Shown here piece by piece: positions 32,213-42,147 of a DNA stretch of 64,000 nt. Position numbers and translations under genes: made by a program. How positions within the stretch are numbered: position 1 is the first letter of the stretch; the number at the start of each line of letters is the position of its first letter. This DNA comes from Bdellovibrio sp. ZAP7. GTDB taxonomy: Bacteria; Bdellovibrionota; UBA1018; CAIMNF01. The notes beneath the pieces are model-generated. The model had not been told where the DNA came from. It saw only the letters and a list, made by a program, of their open reading frames with translations, and ran no database searches. The stretch covers positions 1-64,000 of the forward strand of contig CAMCGZ010000004.1 of assembly GCA_945874535.1 (NCBI GenBank). The letters run 5' to 3'.

Positions 32213-34827
32213 GCGTGCTCCGATAGGACCCGGTCTTTCCATTCAGCGAGCTTTTGAAGCGCGTCGATCGGACGGAGCGTATCGGGATCCAAGGATTTCA
32301 ATTCTTCGAGAACCGGATGATTCATGAGAGGTGCAGGCTTCGGAGCTTCAGTTTCTTCTGGAACAGCAGCGAAGAGCGACATTTGAGAAGACCTTGGGCC
32401 GCCTGCCCCTTGTGACTCGAGCGTTTTCAGGATTTCCCAGGCCTGTTTCACCACCGGCTTCGGAAGTCCTGCCAGTTCAGCGACCTGAATTCCGAAACTC
32501 TTGGACGATCGTCCAAGGGCCATCTCATAGAGGAAGGTGAGTTTCCCGCGCTCATCGAGCACCTTCATGAAGGCGTTCTTCAGGCCGGGAAGCGAAGCCT
32601 CGAGCTCGGTGAGCTCGTGGTAGTGCGTGGCAAAAACAATCCTCGCTCCTGAATTCCGGTGCAAGTATTCGAGACTGGCCCGCGCGACACTCATTCCGTC
32701 AAAGGTGCTCGTCCCACGACCGATTTCATCGAGAACGATGAAGGAGCGTTCGTCGGCGTGTTTGAGTATGTGCGCGAGTTCGACCATCTCGACCATGAAG
32801 GTGCTCTGACCTTTGGCGATGGCATCCTGGGCCCCAATCCGGGTGTAGAGTGAATGAAAAACCCCCCATTTAGCGGACCGCGCGGGGACCGGCGCTCCTG
32901 CCTGCCCGAGGAGGATGATCTGGGCCACCTGACGCATCAGAGTCGACTTCCCGCCCATGTTTGGCCCGGTGATGATCAGGGTCCGGGTGGATGCTCCCAG
33001 TTGGAGATCGTTCGGTACGAAGTCGCCAGAAAGGGCATCTTCGACCACGGGATGGCGGGATCCTTCGAGGTTCAGATCGAGACTCCCGTCCAGGTGCGGG
33101 AAGGTCCAACCGGGCCGACTTGCCAGAAAAGAGAGGCTCAGCCACGCGTCCAGTTCTCCGATGGAGTCTGAAAGTGTTTTCAGTGTTCCGGAATGGGTGA
33201 GCAGCTCATCGACCAGTTTTTCGAAAAGTTTCGACTCGAGGGCCCTTTGGCGGCTCGAAGCAGAGAGGATTTCTTCCTCGAATTTTTTGAGTTCCTCTGT
33301 GAAAAAACGCTCACCGCCAACCATGGTCTGCTTGCGCTGGTAGCGATCCGGAACATGTTTCAGGTTGGCACTCGAAATTTCGATGAAATACCCGAATACC
33401 CGGTTGTATTTCACTTTTAGTGAGGAGATGCCCGTCGCCTCGCGCTCACGGAACTCGAGATCAATCAAGAACTTCTCTCCATCACGGGTCAGCTCCAGCA
33501 AACGGTCGAGCTCGGGATCAGCGCCGGTTTCGAAGATGCCGCCTTCGCGGGTGTGGGTCGGGGCTTCGGGTTTCTGAATCTTGAGAATTCTCGAGGTGAT
33601 TTCTTCGAGAGCCGATGCCGCGGACTCGAATCGACTTCCCAAGGTCTGGAGCACTTCAGATTCGAACCGGGTCATCAGAGAACGGAAACGGAATGCGCAC
33701 GAAAGGCTCTCTGCCAATGCATAGGTGTCTCGCGGATTCGCCAGGCGGGTCGACAAGCGCCCCAGGATGCGGTCCAGATCATAAACCCCTCTCAAGGTTT
33801 CATGAATCTGACGGGCGTCGAGTGCGCGGTTCGAGAGTTCAAGGATCGCTACCTGCCGATTGCGGATAGCCTCGAGATCCCGGAGCGGACGCTCGAGTTC
33901 GGGCTTCAACTTCCGGGAGCCCATGGACGTCGCGGTCCGGTCGACAAATTTGAAAAGATCATCGAGATCCAAATGCCGGAGTGTTTCTGGCCCGGTCTTG
34001 AGCCGGTCGGACTCGTGGAGCGGCTTCGGCTCATGCAAGTGCGGCAGACGCTCGATTCCTTGCGACTTCAGGACATATCGGATCAGAGTGGCAACTGCTC
34101 TAGATGCCGGTTCGGACTCCAGGAGTCCTGGAAGCACCTGACGATCGAATTGGTCTTTCAAAAAAGGACCGACTTCGACGGCAGAAATGAGATTCGGAGC
34201 CACTTCTTCGATCAGAGTCTCACCGGACCGCTCCAGCACCGATAAAATCTCGGCAGGGGTTTTCCCAGAATTCAGGAAGTGCCGGATTTCGAGGAGTGCG
34301 GGATCCTGAAGCACTTGGCCTGACTCGAGAGAATCAGAAACCCTGATTTCACCCGTCGCCGGCTCGAGAAGGGCCAGGATCTGACGCTTGTCAGGAGTCG
34401 CAACCAGGCAAGCCAGGTAGCGGGACTGCTGATTCCGTCCCAGCTCGAATTGGACTGCAGGACTGAAGGTCCGGATGATCTTCCGTTCCACGATTCCCTT
34501 GATTTGATCCGTGGTCATGCCTTCGGGCAGGATCTGTTCGGCAATCGCCACTTTCTTTCCGGCATTCAGGATCTTTTGGATGTAGTTCGTGGCGCTGTGG
34601 AAGGGAATGCCGGCCATGGGCATCGGATTTTCGCTGCGTTTGTCGCGGGAAGTGAGGGTCACCCCCAGCAGGGGGGCCGCCGCTACGGCGTCTTCGGCGA
34701 ATAGCTCATAAAAGTCCCCCATCCTGAAAAAAAGAAACGCCTCTCCGGCCTCTTGTTTCAGCCGCACGAATTGCTTCATGAGGGGAGTGGAGCACTCAGG
34801 AGAGTTGGGATCGAGCCGGTAAGTCAT
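32209..34827 (-). CDS. mutS: DNA mismatch repair protein MutS
   Basis: An 872-residue mismatch-recognition ATPase. The N-terminal mismatch-binding domain holds FFRMGDFYELF, including the Phe-x-Glu that wedges into the mispair. Connector, lever and clamp domains follow. The ATPase has Walker A GPNMGGKST and the LDEIGRGTST motif. A C-terminal tail resembles the beta-clamp/tetramer region. Length and motifs fit MutS1. No mutL is in the window. It is divergent from miaB, and a secreted protease gene overlaps its stop. Confidence 0.97.
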   Translation of the reverse strand: MTYRLDPNSPECSTPLMKQFVRLKQEAGEAFLFFRMGDFYELFAEDAVAAAPLLGVTLTSRDKRSENPMPMAGIPFHSATNYIQKILNAGKKVAIAEQILPEGMTTDQIKGIVERKIIRTFSPAVQFELGRNQQSRYLACLVATPDKRQILALLEPATGEIRVSDSLESGQVLQDPALLEIRHFLNSGKTPAEILSVLERSGETLIEEVAPNLISAVEVGPFLKDQFDRQVLPGLLESEPASRAVATLIRYVLKSQGIERLPHLHEPKPLHESDRLKTGPETLRHLDLDDLFKFVDRTATSMGSRKLKPELERPLRDLEAIRNRQVAILELSNRALDARQIHETLRGVYDLDRILGRLSTRLANPRDTYALAESLSCAFRFRSLMTRFESEVLQTLGSRFESAASALEEITSRILKIQKPEAPTHTREGGIFETGADPELDRLLELTRDGEKFLIDLEFREREATGISSLKVKYNRVFGYFIEISSANLKHVPDRYQRKQTMVGGERFFTEELKKFEEEILSASSRQRALESKLFEKLVDELLTHSGTLKTLSDSIGELDAWLSLSFLASRPGWTFPHLDGSLDLNLEGSRHPVVEDALSGDFVPNDLQLGASTRTLIITGPNMGGKSTLMRQVAQIILLGQAGAPVPARSAKWGVFHSLYTRIGAQDAIAKGQSTFMVEMVELAHILKHADERSFIVLDEIGRGTSTFDGMSVARASLEYLHRNSGARIVFATHYHELTELEASLPGLKNAFMKVLDERGKLTFLYEMALGRSSKSFGIQVAELAGLPKPVVKQAWEILKTLESQGAGGPRSSQMSLFAAVPEETEAPKPAPLMNHPVLEELKSLDPDTLRPIDALQKLAEWKDRVLSEHA

Positions 34828-34965
34828 GAGGGCCCGGTTCTAACAAAAATTCGTGCCGCAGAGCAAGAAAAACCTTCGGAAGTCTGATCATTTTATGCTA
34901 TCCCTTTGCCTTCGACTTCAACAAACTCGGGACGGAATTTACAGCCGATTCTCCGGGGAGGGACC

Positions 34966-36492
34966 ATGGAAACGAACGGGAACAAAAAAGTACTGGTGAA
35001 GACCTTCGGCTGCCAGATGAATGTGGCCGATACCGAACGGATGATCGCCCTGATGGGAGAGCAGGGGATGACCCCGACCGAGAATCCGGCCGATGCCGAC
35101 TTGATCATCATCAACGGGTGTTCGGTCCGGGACAAGGCGGTCCATAAAGCTGTTTCATACCTCGGAGAACAACAAATTCTGAAGCGTGGACCGAATGCCA
35201 AGAACCCGGTGATCGCTCTCGGTGGCTGTGTCGGCCAACTCGATAAGGGCGAGGTCTTCAAGCGCGCACCCTATCTCGACTTTGTATTCGGACCCGATGC
35301 GATCGATCAACTTCCCGAGATGGTCCACCGAGCACAGAGTGGGCAGCGGCATTTTGTACAGGTGGAGTTCGATAAGACACTCGCTTATTCGACGAATACC
35401 AAGGTCCACGGGGCCAAGGCTCAAGCCTTCGTGAACATCATGAAAGGCTGCGATAAATACTGCACCTACTGCATCGTGCCCTTCACCCGGGGGCGAGAAA
35501 AATCCAGGACGATCAGCGAGGTCTTGGACGATCTGGCCGGTCTGGTCGAGAAGGGCGTCAGAGAAGTCACTTTGCTCGGGCAGAATGTGAACTCCTTCGG
35601 TAAAGGGAATCCGAACACCGGGGGTTACGAGCCGAGAGAGCTGAACAATCCCATTGGAAAGGTCGGGCCTCGCGCGGGTGAGGAAAACTTCCCGCAATTG
35701 CTGTATGCGATCGATCGTGATCCCCGACTGGCCCGCTTGAAGCGGATCCGTTTCACTTCATCCCATCCTCTCGATTTCAGTGACGAGTTGATCGCCTGTT
35801 ATGCGCCCGTCGAGCAAGGCGGGGTGGCCAAGCTCGCGCGGCACCTGCATTTGCCTGTCCAATCCGGATCCAATCGGGTTCTGACCAAGATGGGGCGCCA
35901 CCACCGGATCGAACATTATATCGCTCAAATGAAGCGTTTGAAGGAGCTCTTTCCGGGAATCGGTCTTTCGACCGATCTCATTGTGGGCTTCCCGACCGAG
36001 ACTGAAGAGGAATTCCAGGAAACCATCGCGCTACTGGATGCGATCGAATACGACAACATTTATGCGTTCGCCTATTCGCCCAGGCCCGGTACACGTGCCT
36101 CGCGGATGGAGGATGATGTTCCAGCCGAGACCAAGAATCGCCGTTTGAATGAGCTTCTTGCGCATCAGTTGAAAATCGCCAAGAAGACCTATGCTGCCCG
36201 GGTGGGGCAAGTAATGGAAGTTCTGGTCGAGGGAATCGCCAAGAACCAGAATCTCATTCCCGAGGGCGGAACCGGCCGGGTCTGGACCGGTCGGACTTCT
36301 TGCAACCGCGTGGTCAATTTCATCGATGACAGTGCCAGGAACCATCTCGGGCGCTTCCTCTCGGTTCGCATCACCGGCTCCACCTCGCTTTCCCTTTCGG
36401 GCGAGCTCGTGCACGATCCTCACTTCGCCGAACGGAATGACGATCCCGTTCAGTACACCTCTTCGTATTCCACCTCGGAGGTGGCGCCATGA
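34966..36492 (+). CDS. miaB: tRNA-2-methylthio-N6-dimethylallyladenosine synthase MiaB
   Basis: A 508-residue radical-SAM methylthiotransferase that modifies A37 of tRNAs reading UNN codons. The N-terminal UPF0004 domain has three cluster cysteines (GCQMNVADTE, NGCSVRDKA, GGCVGQ). The radical-SAM motif is CDKYCTYC, and a TRAM domain ends the protein. The start at 34966 follows GGGGAGGG. It is about 35 residues longer than E. coli MiaB (474), with one insertion between the radical-SAM motif and the second half (near GNPNTGGYEPRELNN). The next gene overlaps its stop by four bases. Confidence 0.95.
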   Translation: METNGNKKVLVKTFGCQMNVADTERMIALMGEQGMTPTENPADADLIIINGCSVRDKAVHKAVSYLGEQQILKRGPNAKNPVIALGGCVGQLDKGEVFKRAPYLDFVFGPDAIDQLPEMVHRAQSGQRHFVQVEFDKTLAYSTNTKVHGAKAQAFVNIMKGCDKYCTYCIVPFTRGREKSRTISEVLDDLAGLVEKGVREVTLLGQNVNSFGKGNPNTGGYEPRELNNPIGKVGPRAGEENFPQLLYAIDRDPRLARLKRIRFTSSHPLDFSDELIACYAPVEQGGVAKLARHLHLPVQSGSNRVLTKMGRHHRIEHYIAQMKRLKELFPGIGLSTDLIVGFPTETEEEFQETIALLDAIEYDNIYAFAYSPRPGTRASRMEDDVPAETKNRRLNELLAHQLKIAKKTYAARVGQVMEVLVEGIAKNQNLIPEGGTGRVWTGRTSCNRVVNFIDDSARNHLGRFLSVRITGSTSLSLSGELVHDPHFAERNDDPVQYTSSYSTSEVAP

Positions 36493-37088
36493 TTCTTCCG
36501 CACAAGGGGTTCAATCCCGTTATTCCAGAAAGCTGCTTCATCGCTCCATCGGCCGACATCATCGGGGATGTCGAACTTGGAGAAGAATCCTCGGTTTGGT
36601 TCCAGGTGGTGATCCGGGGGGATGTGAATCGCATCCGGATCGGTGCCCGGACCAATGTCCAGGATGGATCAGTGCTTCACGTGACGAGGAATCACCCTCC
36701 GATGAAGGGTGCGCCCCTCACAATCGGAGACGATGTCACCATCGGGCATCGAGTCACCTTGCACGGCTGTACCCTCGGGAGCCGGATCCTGGTCGGGATG
36801 GGAGCTGTGATTCTGGATGAAGCGGTGATTGGAGATGATTCGATCGTCGCAGCAGGGGCACTGGTCACCAAGGGAAAACAGTTTCCACCGAAATCCCTGA
36901 TTCAGGGAGCGCCCGCCAAGGCCGTGCGGGAGCTTACCACCGAAGAACTTCATCTGCTGAAAGCCTCGGCCACCAATTATGTGGGTGATACCAAACTCTA
37001 CAACGAGGAATTCGAGCATTTGTTTGGCGATCACGATCATGCCGACGGCGAAAACGATTGCTGTGACGACAAGGAATGCGGTTGCTGA
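36489..37088 (+). CDS. Gamma-carbonic-anhydrase-like hexapeptide protein with a metal-binding tail
   Basis: A 199-residue left-handed beta-helix protein of the YrdA/PaaY/gamma-carbonic anhydrase group. The putative zinc ligands H64, H87 and H92 have the usual spacing. Hexapeptide repeats run from about 15 to 140. A helical tail follows, then an unusual 18-residue end (182-199) containing two His and four Cys (DHDHADGEND then CCDDKECGC), which looks metal-binding. The gene overlaps miaB by four bases and dnaE by one base (TGATG), so it is within an operon. Confidence 0.87.
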   Translation: MILPHKGFNPVIPESCFIAPSADIIGDVELGEESSVWFQVVIRGDVNRIRIGARTNVQDGSVLHVTRNHPPMKGAPLTIGDDVTIGHRVTLHGCTLGSRILVGMGAVILDEAVIGDDSIVAAGALVTKGKQFPPKSLIQGAPAKAVRELTTEELHLLKASATNYVGDTKLYNEEFEHLFGDHDHADGENDCCDDKECGC

Positions 37089-40000
37089 TGGATCCATTCG
37101 TCCACCTTCACGTTCACTCCCACAACAGCTTCCTGTCTTCCACGGTGAAGATCAAGGACCTGGTGGACCGTGCGAAGGCGGAGGGAATGTCCGCGCTGGC
37201 CCTGACCGATTCCAACAATATCTTCGGAGCGATCGAGTTCTACTTCGCTTGCAAGGATGCCGGGATCAAACCCATCATCGGTTGTGATTTGGTTTATTGT
37301 CCGGATGGACGGGATCAGGTTTTCGAGCCCGGCAGCAAAAAAACGCTTCATTCCCTGGTCGTGCTCTGTAAAGACATGACGGGCTATCAGAACCTGTCTC
37401 AGTTGCTGAGCCGGGCATTCAAAGACGGTGTCAACAACAAGACTCCTTTGAGTGATTTGGTACGCGGGGTCGTGGACCGCGAGCTCCTGAATCAGTTCGG
37501 TGACGGCTTGATCGTGTTGAGTTCTTCCATTCGTGGGGAAATCGGCTATCGCTTGCTCACCGGTCAGGAAGAAGAAGCGATCTCATCGATCCGTTGGTTC
37601 AAACAGCGCTTCAAGGATGACTTTTACCTCGAGATTGTCGACAACGGCATTCCCGAGCAGGAGTCGGTGAATCAGCGTCTTGCTGAATTGGCTCCCGGCC
37701 TGGGTGTGGAGTTGGTCGGTACCAGTGAGGTTCATTATCTGGATCCCTCCTACGCCGAGGCTCACGAGATCCTCCAGTGTATCCCCCTCGGTCGTAACCT
37801 CGGATTCGACCGGCCGAAGTCCCTGGTACCAACTGAATACTATTTCAAATCTTCGACGATGATGCAGGAGCGCCTCGACGCATACCAGGGCGCATTCGAG
37901 AATGCAGGGAAAATTTCCGCCAAGTGCGACCTCAAGTTCAGATTCAAAGACGAGAGTGGAAAGGCCATTTATCATCTTCCCACTTTCAGACCCGATGGAG
38001 TGGCCAAGGGTGACCCCTTCGATGCGGTGGAGTTTTTCAAATCCGAAGCCCGTGAAGGCTTGAAGAAGAGATTCAGTGAACCGGAGTTCTCGGGGCCGGA
38101 GGGGAAGATGCGACTTCCCCATTGGGGTGAGCTCGAAAGAGAGTACCTCGCCCGCCTTGAGGAAGAACTCGGGATGATCGAGAAGACCGGATTCTCGGGC
38201 TATTTTTTGATCGTTTCGGACTTCATCAAATGGGCCAAGAACCACGATATCCCGGTTGGTCCCGGACGGGGTTCAGGTGCGGGCTCATTGGTGGCCTACT
38301 GTTTGTACATCACCGATATCGATCCCATCGAATTCAAGTTGCTCTTCGAGCGCTTCATCAATCCGGAGCGGGTATCGATGCCCGACTTCGATATCGACTT
38401 CTGTCAGGATCGTCGCGGGCGGGTGATCGAGTATGTCGAGAACAAGTACGGCAAGGACAATGTTTCCCAGATCATCACCTTCGGTAAACTTCAAGCCAAG
38501 GCGGTGATCAAGGATGTCGGCCGGGTTTTAGGTCTTCAGTTCTCCGAAACCGACCAGATCACCAAGCTCTTTCCGGATGAATTGAACATCAAACTCGAAA
38601 AGGCCCTCGAAACGAGTCCTGATCTCAAGGCCAAGATCGAATCCGAGCCCAAGCTCAAAAAGGTTTGGGAATACGCAGTCAAGCTCGAAGGACTTTACCG
38701 GAATGCCGGCATGCACGCTGCCGGAGTGATCATCACCGAAGAGCCGATCGTGAGTTATTGCCCGCTCTACGTCTCCAAAGACGGTGATGTGGTGACCCAG
38801 TTCGACAAGGACTATTCAGAGAAAATCGGCCTGGTGAAGTTCGACTTCCTCGGCCTGAAGACCCTGACCGTGATCGACAGTGCGGTGAAATTCATCCGCC
38901 ATCTTCCCGGACAGGAAAACTTCGATCTCAAGGCTGTTTCATACAAGGACCCTAAAGTTTTTGATTTGATTTCCAGCGGCAATACCAATGGGGTGTTCCA
39001 GGTCGAATCCGAGGGAATGAAGGACCTCTGCCGTCGGATCATTCCGAACAGCCTCGAGGACATCACCGCGATCAACGCCCTTTACCGGCCGGGACCGCTC
39101 GGTTCGGGGATGGTGGACGACTTCATCGACCGGAAGCACGGAAGGCTCGAGACCCGTTACGAGCTACCCGTTCTCGAACCCATTCTGAAAGACACCTATG
39201 GCGTGATCCTGTACCAGGAACAGGTCATGCAGATTGCCCGGGATGTGGCCGGTTATTCTTTAGGCCAAGCCGACATGCTCCGTCGGGCCATGGGTAAGAA
39301 AAAAGCCGAGGAGATGGCCAAGCACAAGGAGATCTTCGTTCAAGGCGCCACGGGAAGGGGCGTGGATGCGAAGAAGGCAGGGGACCTGTTCGAACTCATG
39401 GCCAAGTTCGCCGAGTACGGTTTCAACAAGTCTCACTCGGCCGCTTACGGCCTGATCACTTACCAAACGGCGTACCTGAAGACCTATTTCCCGGTTGAGT
39501 TCATGGCAGCCCTGATGACTACTGAAATGAGCGATACGGACAAGCTCGCCAAGTACACGGCGGATGCCCGGGCCATGGGAATTTCGGTTCTGGCACCGGA
39601 TGTGAACACCTCCATCCATGCCTTTGCAGTCGAGGCGCTTCCATCCAAAATCAATGGATTTACGCATGCGATCCGCTTCGGTCTCGAAGCGATCAAGGGA
39701 GTGGGTGGCGCCGCTGTCGATGCGATGCTCGAGGCGCGTGCGGCCGGACCGTTCCTCTCACCCTTGGACTTTGCCAAGCGTTGCTCGATGCGTAAAGTGA
39801 ACAAGAAGGTTCTTGAATCGCTCATCCAGGCCGGGGCCTTTGACGGGCTCATTTCCAAGGCGGGCTTCAACCGGGCCTCCCTGTTTGCTTCAATCGAAAA
39901 TCTGATCCAATTCGGTCAGGACGAACAAGCCAAAGCGGAGCTCGGGCAGAGCTCACTCTTTGATGATTTTAAAGCAGAGGAGATCAAGGTTTCAGCGCCT

Positions 40001-40735
40001 GTCGATTCACTCATCAAGAGGGAAGCAGAATGGCCTTTCGCCAAACGCTTGCTCTCTGAAAAGCAGGTTCTTGGATTCTTTGTTTCCGGGCACCCGATGG
40101 AAAATTGGCAGTCCATTTGCCAGGATTGGCTCGGACACCACTCGGTGAGTTTAAAGGAGTTGGCAGAGAAGACTCCCCCGGTTCCGGAACAGAATTCCTG
40201 GGGTGCCGGCGCCCAGAAGCCCAAACGCAAAGAGGTGAGACTTGCGGGGATCATCAGCGAGTTCAAAGAGATCACGACCAAGCGTGGCTCGAAGATGGCC
40301 TTCATGCAGCTCGAGGATCTTTTCGGGCGGACGGAGATCGTAGCCTTTGCGGAGTTTTACTCGCAGCATTCTGCTTTGTTGCACGAGTTGAAGGATTCAC
40401 CGGAACCTCTCGTGATCACAGGAGACTTCCAGGTCAAAGAGGGGCAACCCAAGGTGCTTGCCTCGTCCATCCAGAAGCTCGAGGATGCGCACGCATCCCG
40501 GTCGGTGAGTGTCATCCTGGACATCGATCCGGACGAAACCGGGATCGAGCAACTCCGCAGTCTCAAACAACATGTATTGAAAAATCGCGGGAAATGCCCA
40601 GTGTTGATTCAGTTCTCAGCACCTGACTGGAAGGGCCGGATGGAGTTTCCAAAAGAGCTCCGGGTGGACGCCACCCCGCAGTTTGCTGCTGAGGTGAACC
40701 GTATCTTCGGCCGGACCGTGGCCAGACTTCAGTAG
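37088..40735 (+). CDS. dnaE: DNA polymerase III alpha subunit
   Basis: The replicative polymerase, 1215 residues from the ATG at 37088. The N-terminal PHP domain begins FVHLHVHSHNSF. The polymerase palm carries the acidic MPDFDIDFCQDRRG motif, and the GPGRGSGAGSLVAY motif precedes it. The thumb, fingers and beta-binding region follow, and an OB-fold lies near the C-terminus. Length is as expected (E. coli 1160). It starts at the TGATG junction with the gene before. PHP metal-site residues look largely retained, so residual proofreading activity is possible. Confidence 0.97.
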   Translation: MDPFVHLHVHSHNSFLSSTVKIKDLVDRAKAEGMSALALTDSNNIFGAIEFYFACKDAGIKPIIGCDLVYCPDGRDQVFEPGSKKTLHSLVVLCKDMTGYQNLSQLLSRAFKDGVNNKTPLSDLVRGVVDRELLNQFGDGLIVLSSSIRGEIGYRLLTGQEEEAISSIRWFKQRFKDDFYLEIVDNGIPEQESVNQRLAELAPGLGVELVGTSEVHYLDPSYAEAHEILQCIPLGRNLGFDRPKSLVPTEYYFKSSTMMQERLDAYQGAFENAGKISAKCDLKFRFKDESGKAIYHLPTFRPDGVAKGDPFDAVEFFKSEAREGLKKRFSEPEFSGPEGKMRLPHWGELEREYLARLEEELGMIEKTGFSGYFLIVSDFIKWAKNHDIPVGPGRGSGAGSLVAYCLYITDIDPIEFKLLFERFINPERVSMPDFDIDFCQDRRGRVIEYVENKYGKDNVSQIITFGKLQAKAVIKDVGRVLGLQFSETDQITKLFPDELNIKLEKALETSPDLKAKIESEPKLKKVWEYAVKLEGLYRNAGMHAAGVIITEEPIVSYCPLYVSKDGDVVTQFDKDYSEKIGLVKFDFLGLKTLTVIDSAVKFIRHLPGQENFDLKAVSYKDPKVFDLISSGNTNGVFQVESEGMKDLCRRIIPNSLEDITAINALYRPGPLGSGMVDDFIDRKHGRLETRYELPVLEPILKDTYGVILYQEQVMQIARDVAGYSLGQADMLRRAMGKKKAEEMAKHKEIFVQGATGRGVDAKKAGDLFELMAKFAEYGFNKSHSAAYGLITYQTAYLKTYFPVEFMAALMTTEMSDTDKLAKYTADARAMGISVLAPDVNTSIHAFAVEALPSKINGFTHAIRFGLEAIKGVGGAAVDAMLEARAAGPFLSPLDFAKRCSMRKVNKKVLESLIQAGAFDGLISKAGFNRASLFASIENLIQFGQDEQAKAELGQSSLFDDFKAEEIKVSAPVDSLIKREAEWPFAKRLLSEKQVLGFFVSGHPMENWQSICQDWLGHHSVSLKELAEKTPPVPEQNSWGAGAQKPKRKEVRLAGIISEFKEITTKRGSKMAFMQLEDLFGRTEIVAFAEFYSQHSALLHELKDSPEPLVITGDFQVKEGQPKVLASSIQKLEDAHASRSVSVILDIDPDETGIEQLRSLKQHVLKNRGKCPVLIQFSAPDWKGRMEFPKELRVDATPQFAAEVNRIFGRTVARLQ

Positions 40736-40769
40736 ACAAAAAAAGTCACCTTTGTTGTAATGGAATCGG

Positions 40770-42122
40770 GTGGGAACGAAAAAGAAATTTCGAATCACTA
40801 AGCGGTTCCAGGAGATTCTCCAGATTGTCGGAAAGAGCATTTCCGATCGGGGAACCTTTTTGTGGAAGCCCGAGGGCGAGAACCGCATCAAGATCTCTTG
40901 CGTCGTGGAAGAGGTCGACCCCGAGAAGAACCGCGTAAAAGTACTGCTGGAAGCACCTAGCTCCAAATTGGCCAATGGCGAGACTGTTTTTTTGAAGTTG
41001 CACTTCAGGGATGCGGCATTCAAGGCCAGGATTGTGTCGTTGGAGGGCAAGGTCGCCATTCTCGGATTTCCGGATGAATTGGCCTTGGAAGAGAAGAGGA
41101 GCTCCCCTCGTTTTTATTTCCACCCGAGTGAAGAGAAATTCGCGCAGTTGGTCACCTTCAAGGCCGGTCAGCCGGACTCCGAGCGGTTGCATGCTGTGCT
41201 CGTTTGTGATGTCAGTCAGGGGGGGCTGGCCATTTTCATCCCTGCCAAGCTGAAGCCGTTTTTCGAGATCGGTGGGCGGATCCGGCTGTGGCAACTCGGT
41301 GATTTGAGAATTTCTCCACCGGTTGAAGGAGAACTTTTGTTCTCCATTCCGTTCTCGATTTATGAGGGCATGGGGAAGCGGGACGGTTTCAAAGTCGGAA
41401 TGAAGTTCTCCGACAACCTGCAAGAGTCCTTGATTGCGCGCTTCGTTCAGAAAACGACGGTCTTTTCTATCGATGACAAGCAATTGGTCAGGGATCAGGA
41501 GTTCCGAGAGAACGTGAAAGCCAAGATCGGCTCCATTCATAAAGAACTCACCCGGAAGGGACCCTTCAAGAAGTTCCTAGCCGCACTCGAGAAGGGCGGG
41601 GGAGATGCGCATTATCTGAGACAGCACATCCATCTTTTGTGTCAGGTGATGGCGGGGCTCGGGACCCGTTTGGGATGGATTTCCGATAAGAGCGTCGACA
41701 AGCTCATTTACATCGCCTACCTGCACGACATCCGGTTTGCCCAGCATCTGCACCTGGCGCGGATCCAAGGGAAGCGGGATTTTGTCCAGATCGAGGCGAC
41801 GCTCAGTGAAGAAGAGAAAGTGGCGTTTTGGGAATCACCGGCGTATGCCGCTGAGATTGCCAGGCAGGACCTTTCATCCTTCCCGGATGCGATCAAGATT
41901 CTGATGCAGCAGAAAGAGTTGCCGGACACGAGCGGATTTCCGCAGGGGATTTCAGGGGCCCAGATCGCCCCTTTGTCGTCGTTGTTCATCGTGTCCCATT
42001 ATTTTGTGGATTACATGATAGAGAATCCATCTTGGTCCATCGACGAGTTCATCAAGATCCACAAAAGTTTCCTGAAGGGGAACTACTTCCAGAAAATCAT
42101 GCAGGCACTCCAAGAGAGCTGA
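40770..42122 (+). CDS. PilZ-domain protein with a degenerate HD-GYP-like C-terminus
   Basis: A 450-residue cytoplasmic protein starting at GTG 40770 (an in-frame stop lies just upstream). An N-terminal YcgR-like region precedes a PilZ domain with the c-di-GMP motif RSSPR (R110 and R114) and DVSQGG (147-152), matching RxxxR and DxSxxG. The C-terminal half (about 280-430) has an HD-GYP layout: H288, HD at 319-320, then SGFPQG at 388-393 in place of GYP. The following His/Glu metal ligands are replaced (ESPAY and MQQKE), so the phosphodiesterase is probably inactive. It is likely a c-di-GMP effector. The order of domains is read directly; the functional state is inferred. Confidence 0.78.
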   Translation: MGTKKKFRITKRFQEILQIVGKSISDRGTFLWKPEGENRIKISCVVEEVDPEKNRVKVLLEAPSSKLANGETVFLKLHFRDAAFKARIVSLEGKVAILGFPDELALEEKRSSPRFYFHPSEEKFAQLVTFKAGQPDSERLHAVLVCDVSQGGLAIFIPAKLKPFFEIGGRIRLWQLGDLRISPPVEGELLFSIPFSIYEGMGKRDGFKVGMKFSDNLQESLIARFVQKTTVFSIDDKQLVRDQEFRENVKAKIGSIHKELTRKGPFKKFLAALEKGGGDAHYLRQHIHLLCQVMAGLGTRLGWISDKSVDKLIYIAYLHDIRFAQHLHLARIQGKRDFVQIEATLSEEEKVAFWESPAYAAEIARQDLSSFPDAIKILMQQKELPDTSGFPQGISGAQIAPLSSLFIVSHYFVDYMIENPSWSIDEFIKIHKSFLKGNYFQKIMQALQES

Positions 42123-42147
42123 GTCACTTTATTTTTGACTCGGAGCT
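42117..42147. terminator. Hairpin at the convergent junction of the PilZ gene and the secreted-protein gene
   Basis: AGCTGAGTCA and TGACTCGGAGCT pair with a two-base bulge and a 9-base AT-rich loop, spanning the stop codons of both genes. It may act as a bidirectional terminator. A T-run is present only in the loop, so confidence is low. Confidence 0.35.

Noticed and set aside
40760-40801. ATG at 40760 as start of the PilZ gene
   Set aside because: This ATG is in another frame and meets a stop after thirteen codons; the GTG at 40770 is the first start in the coding frame.
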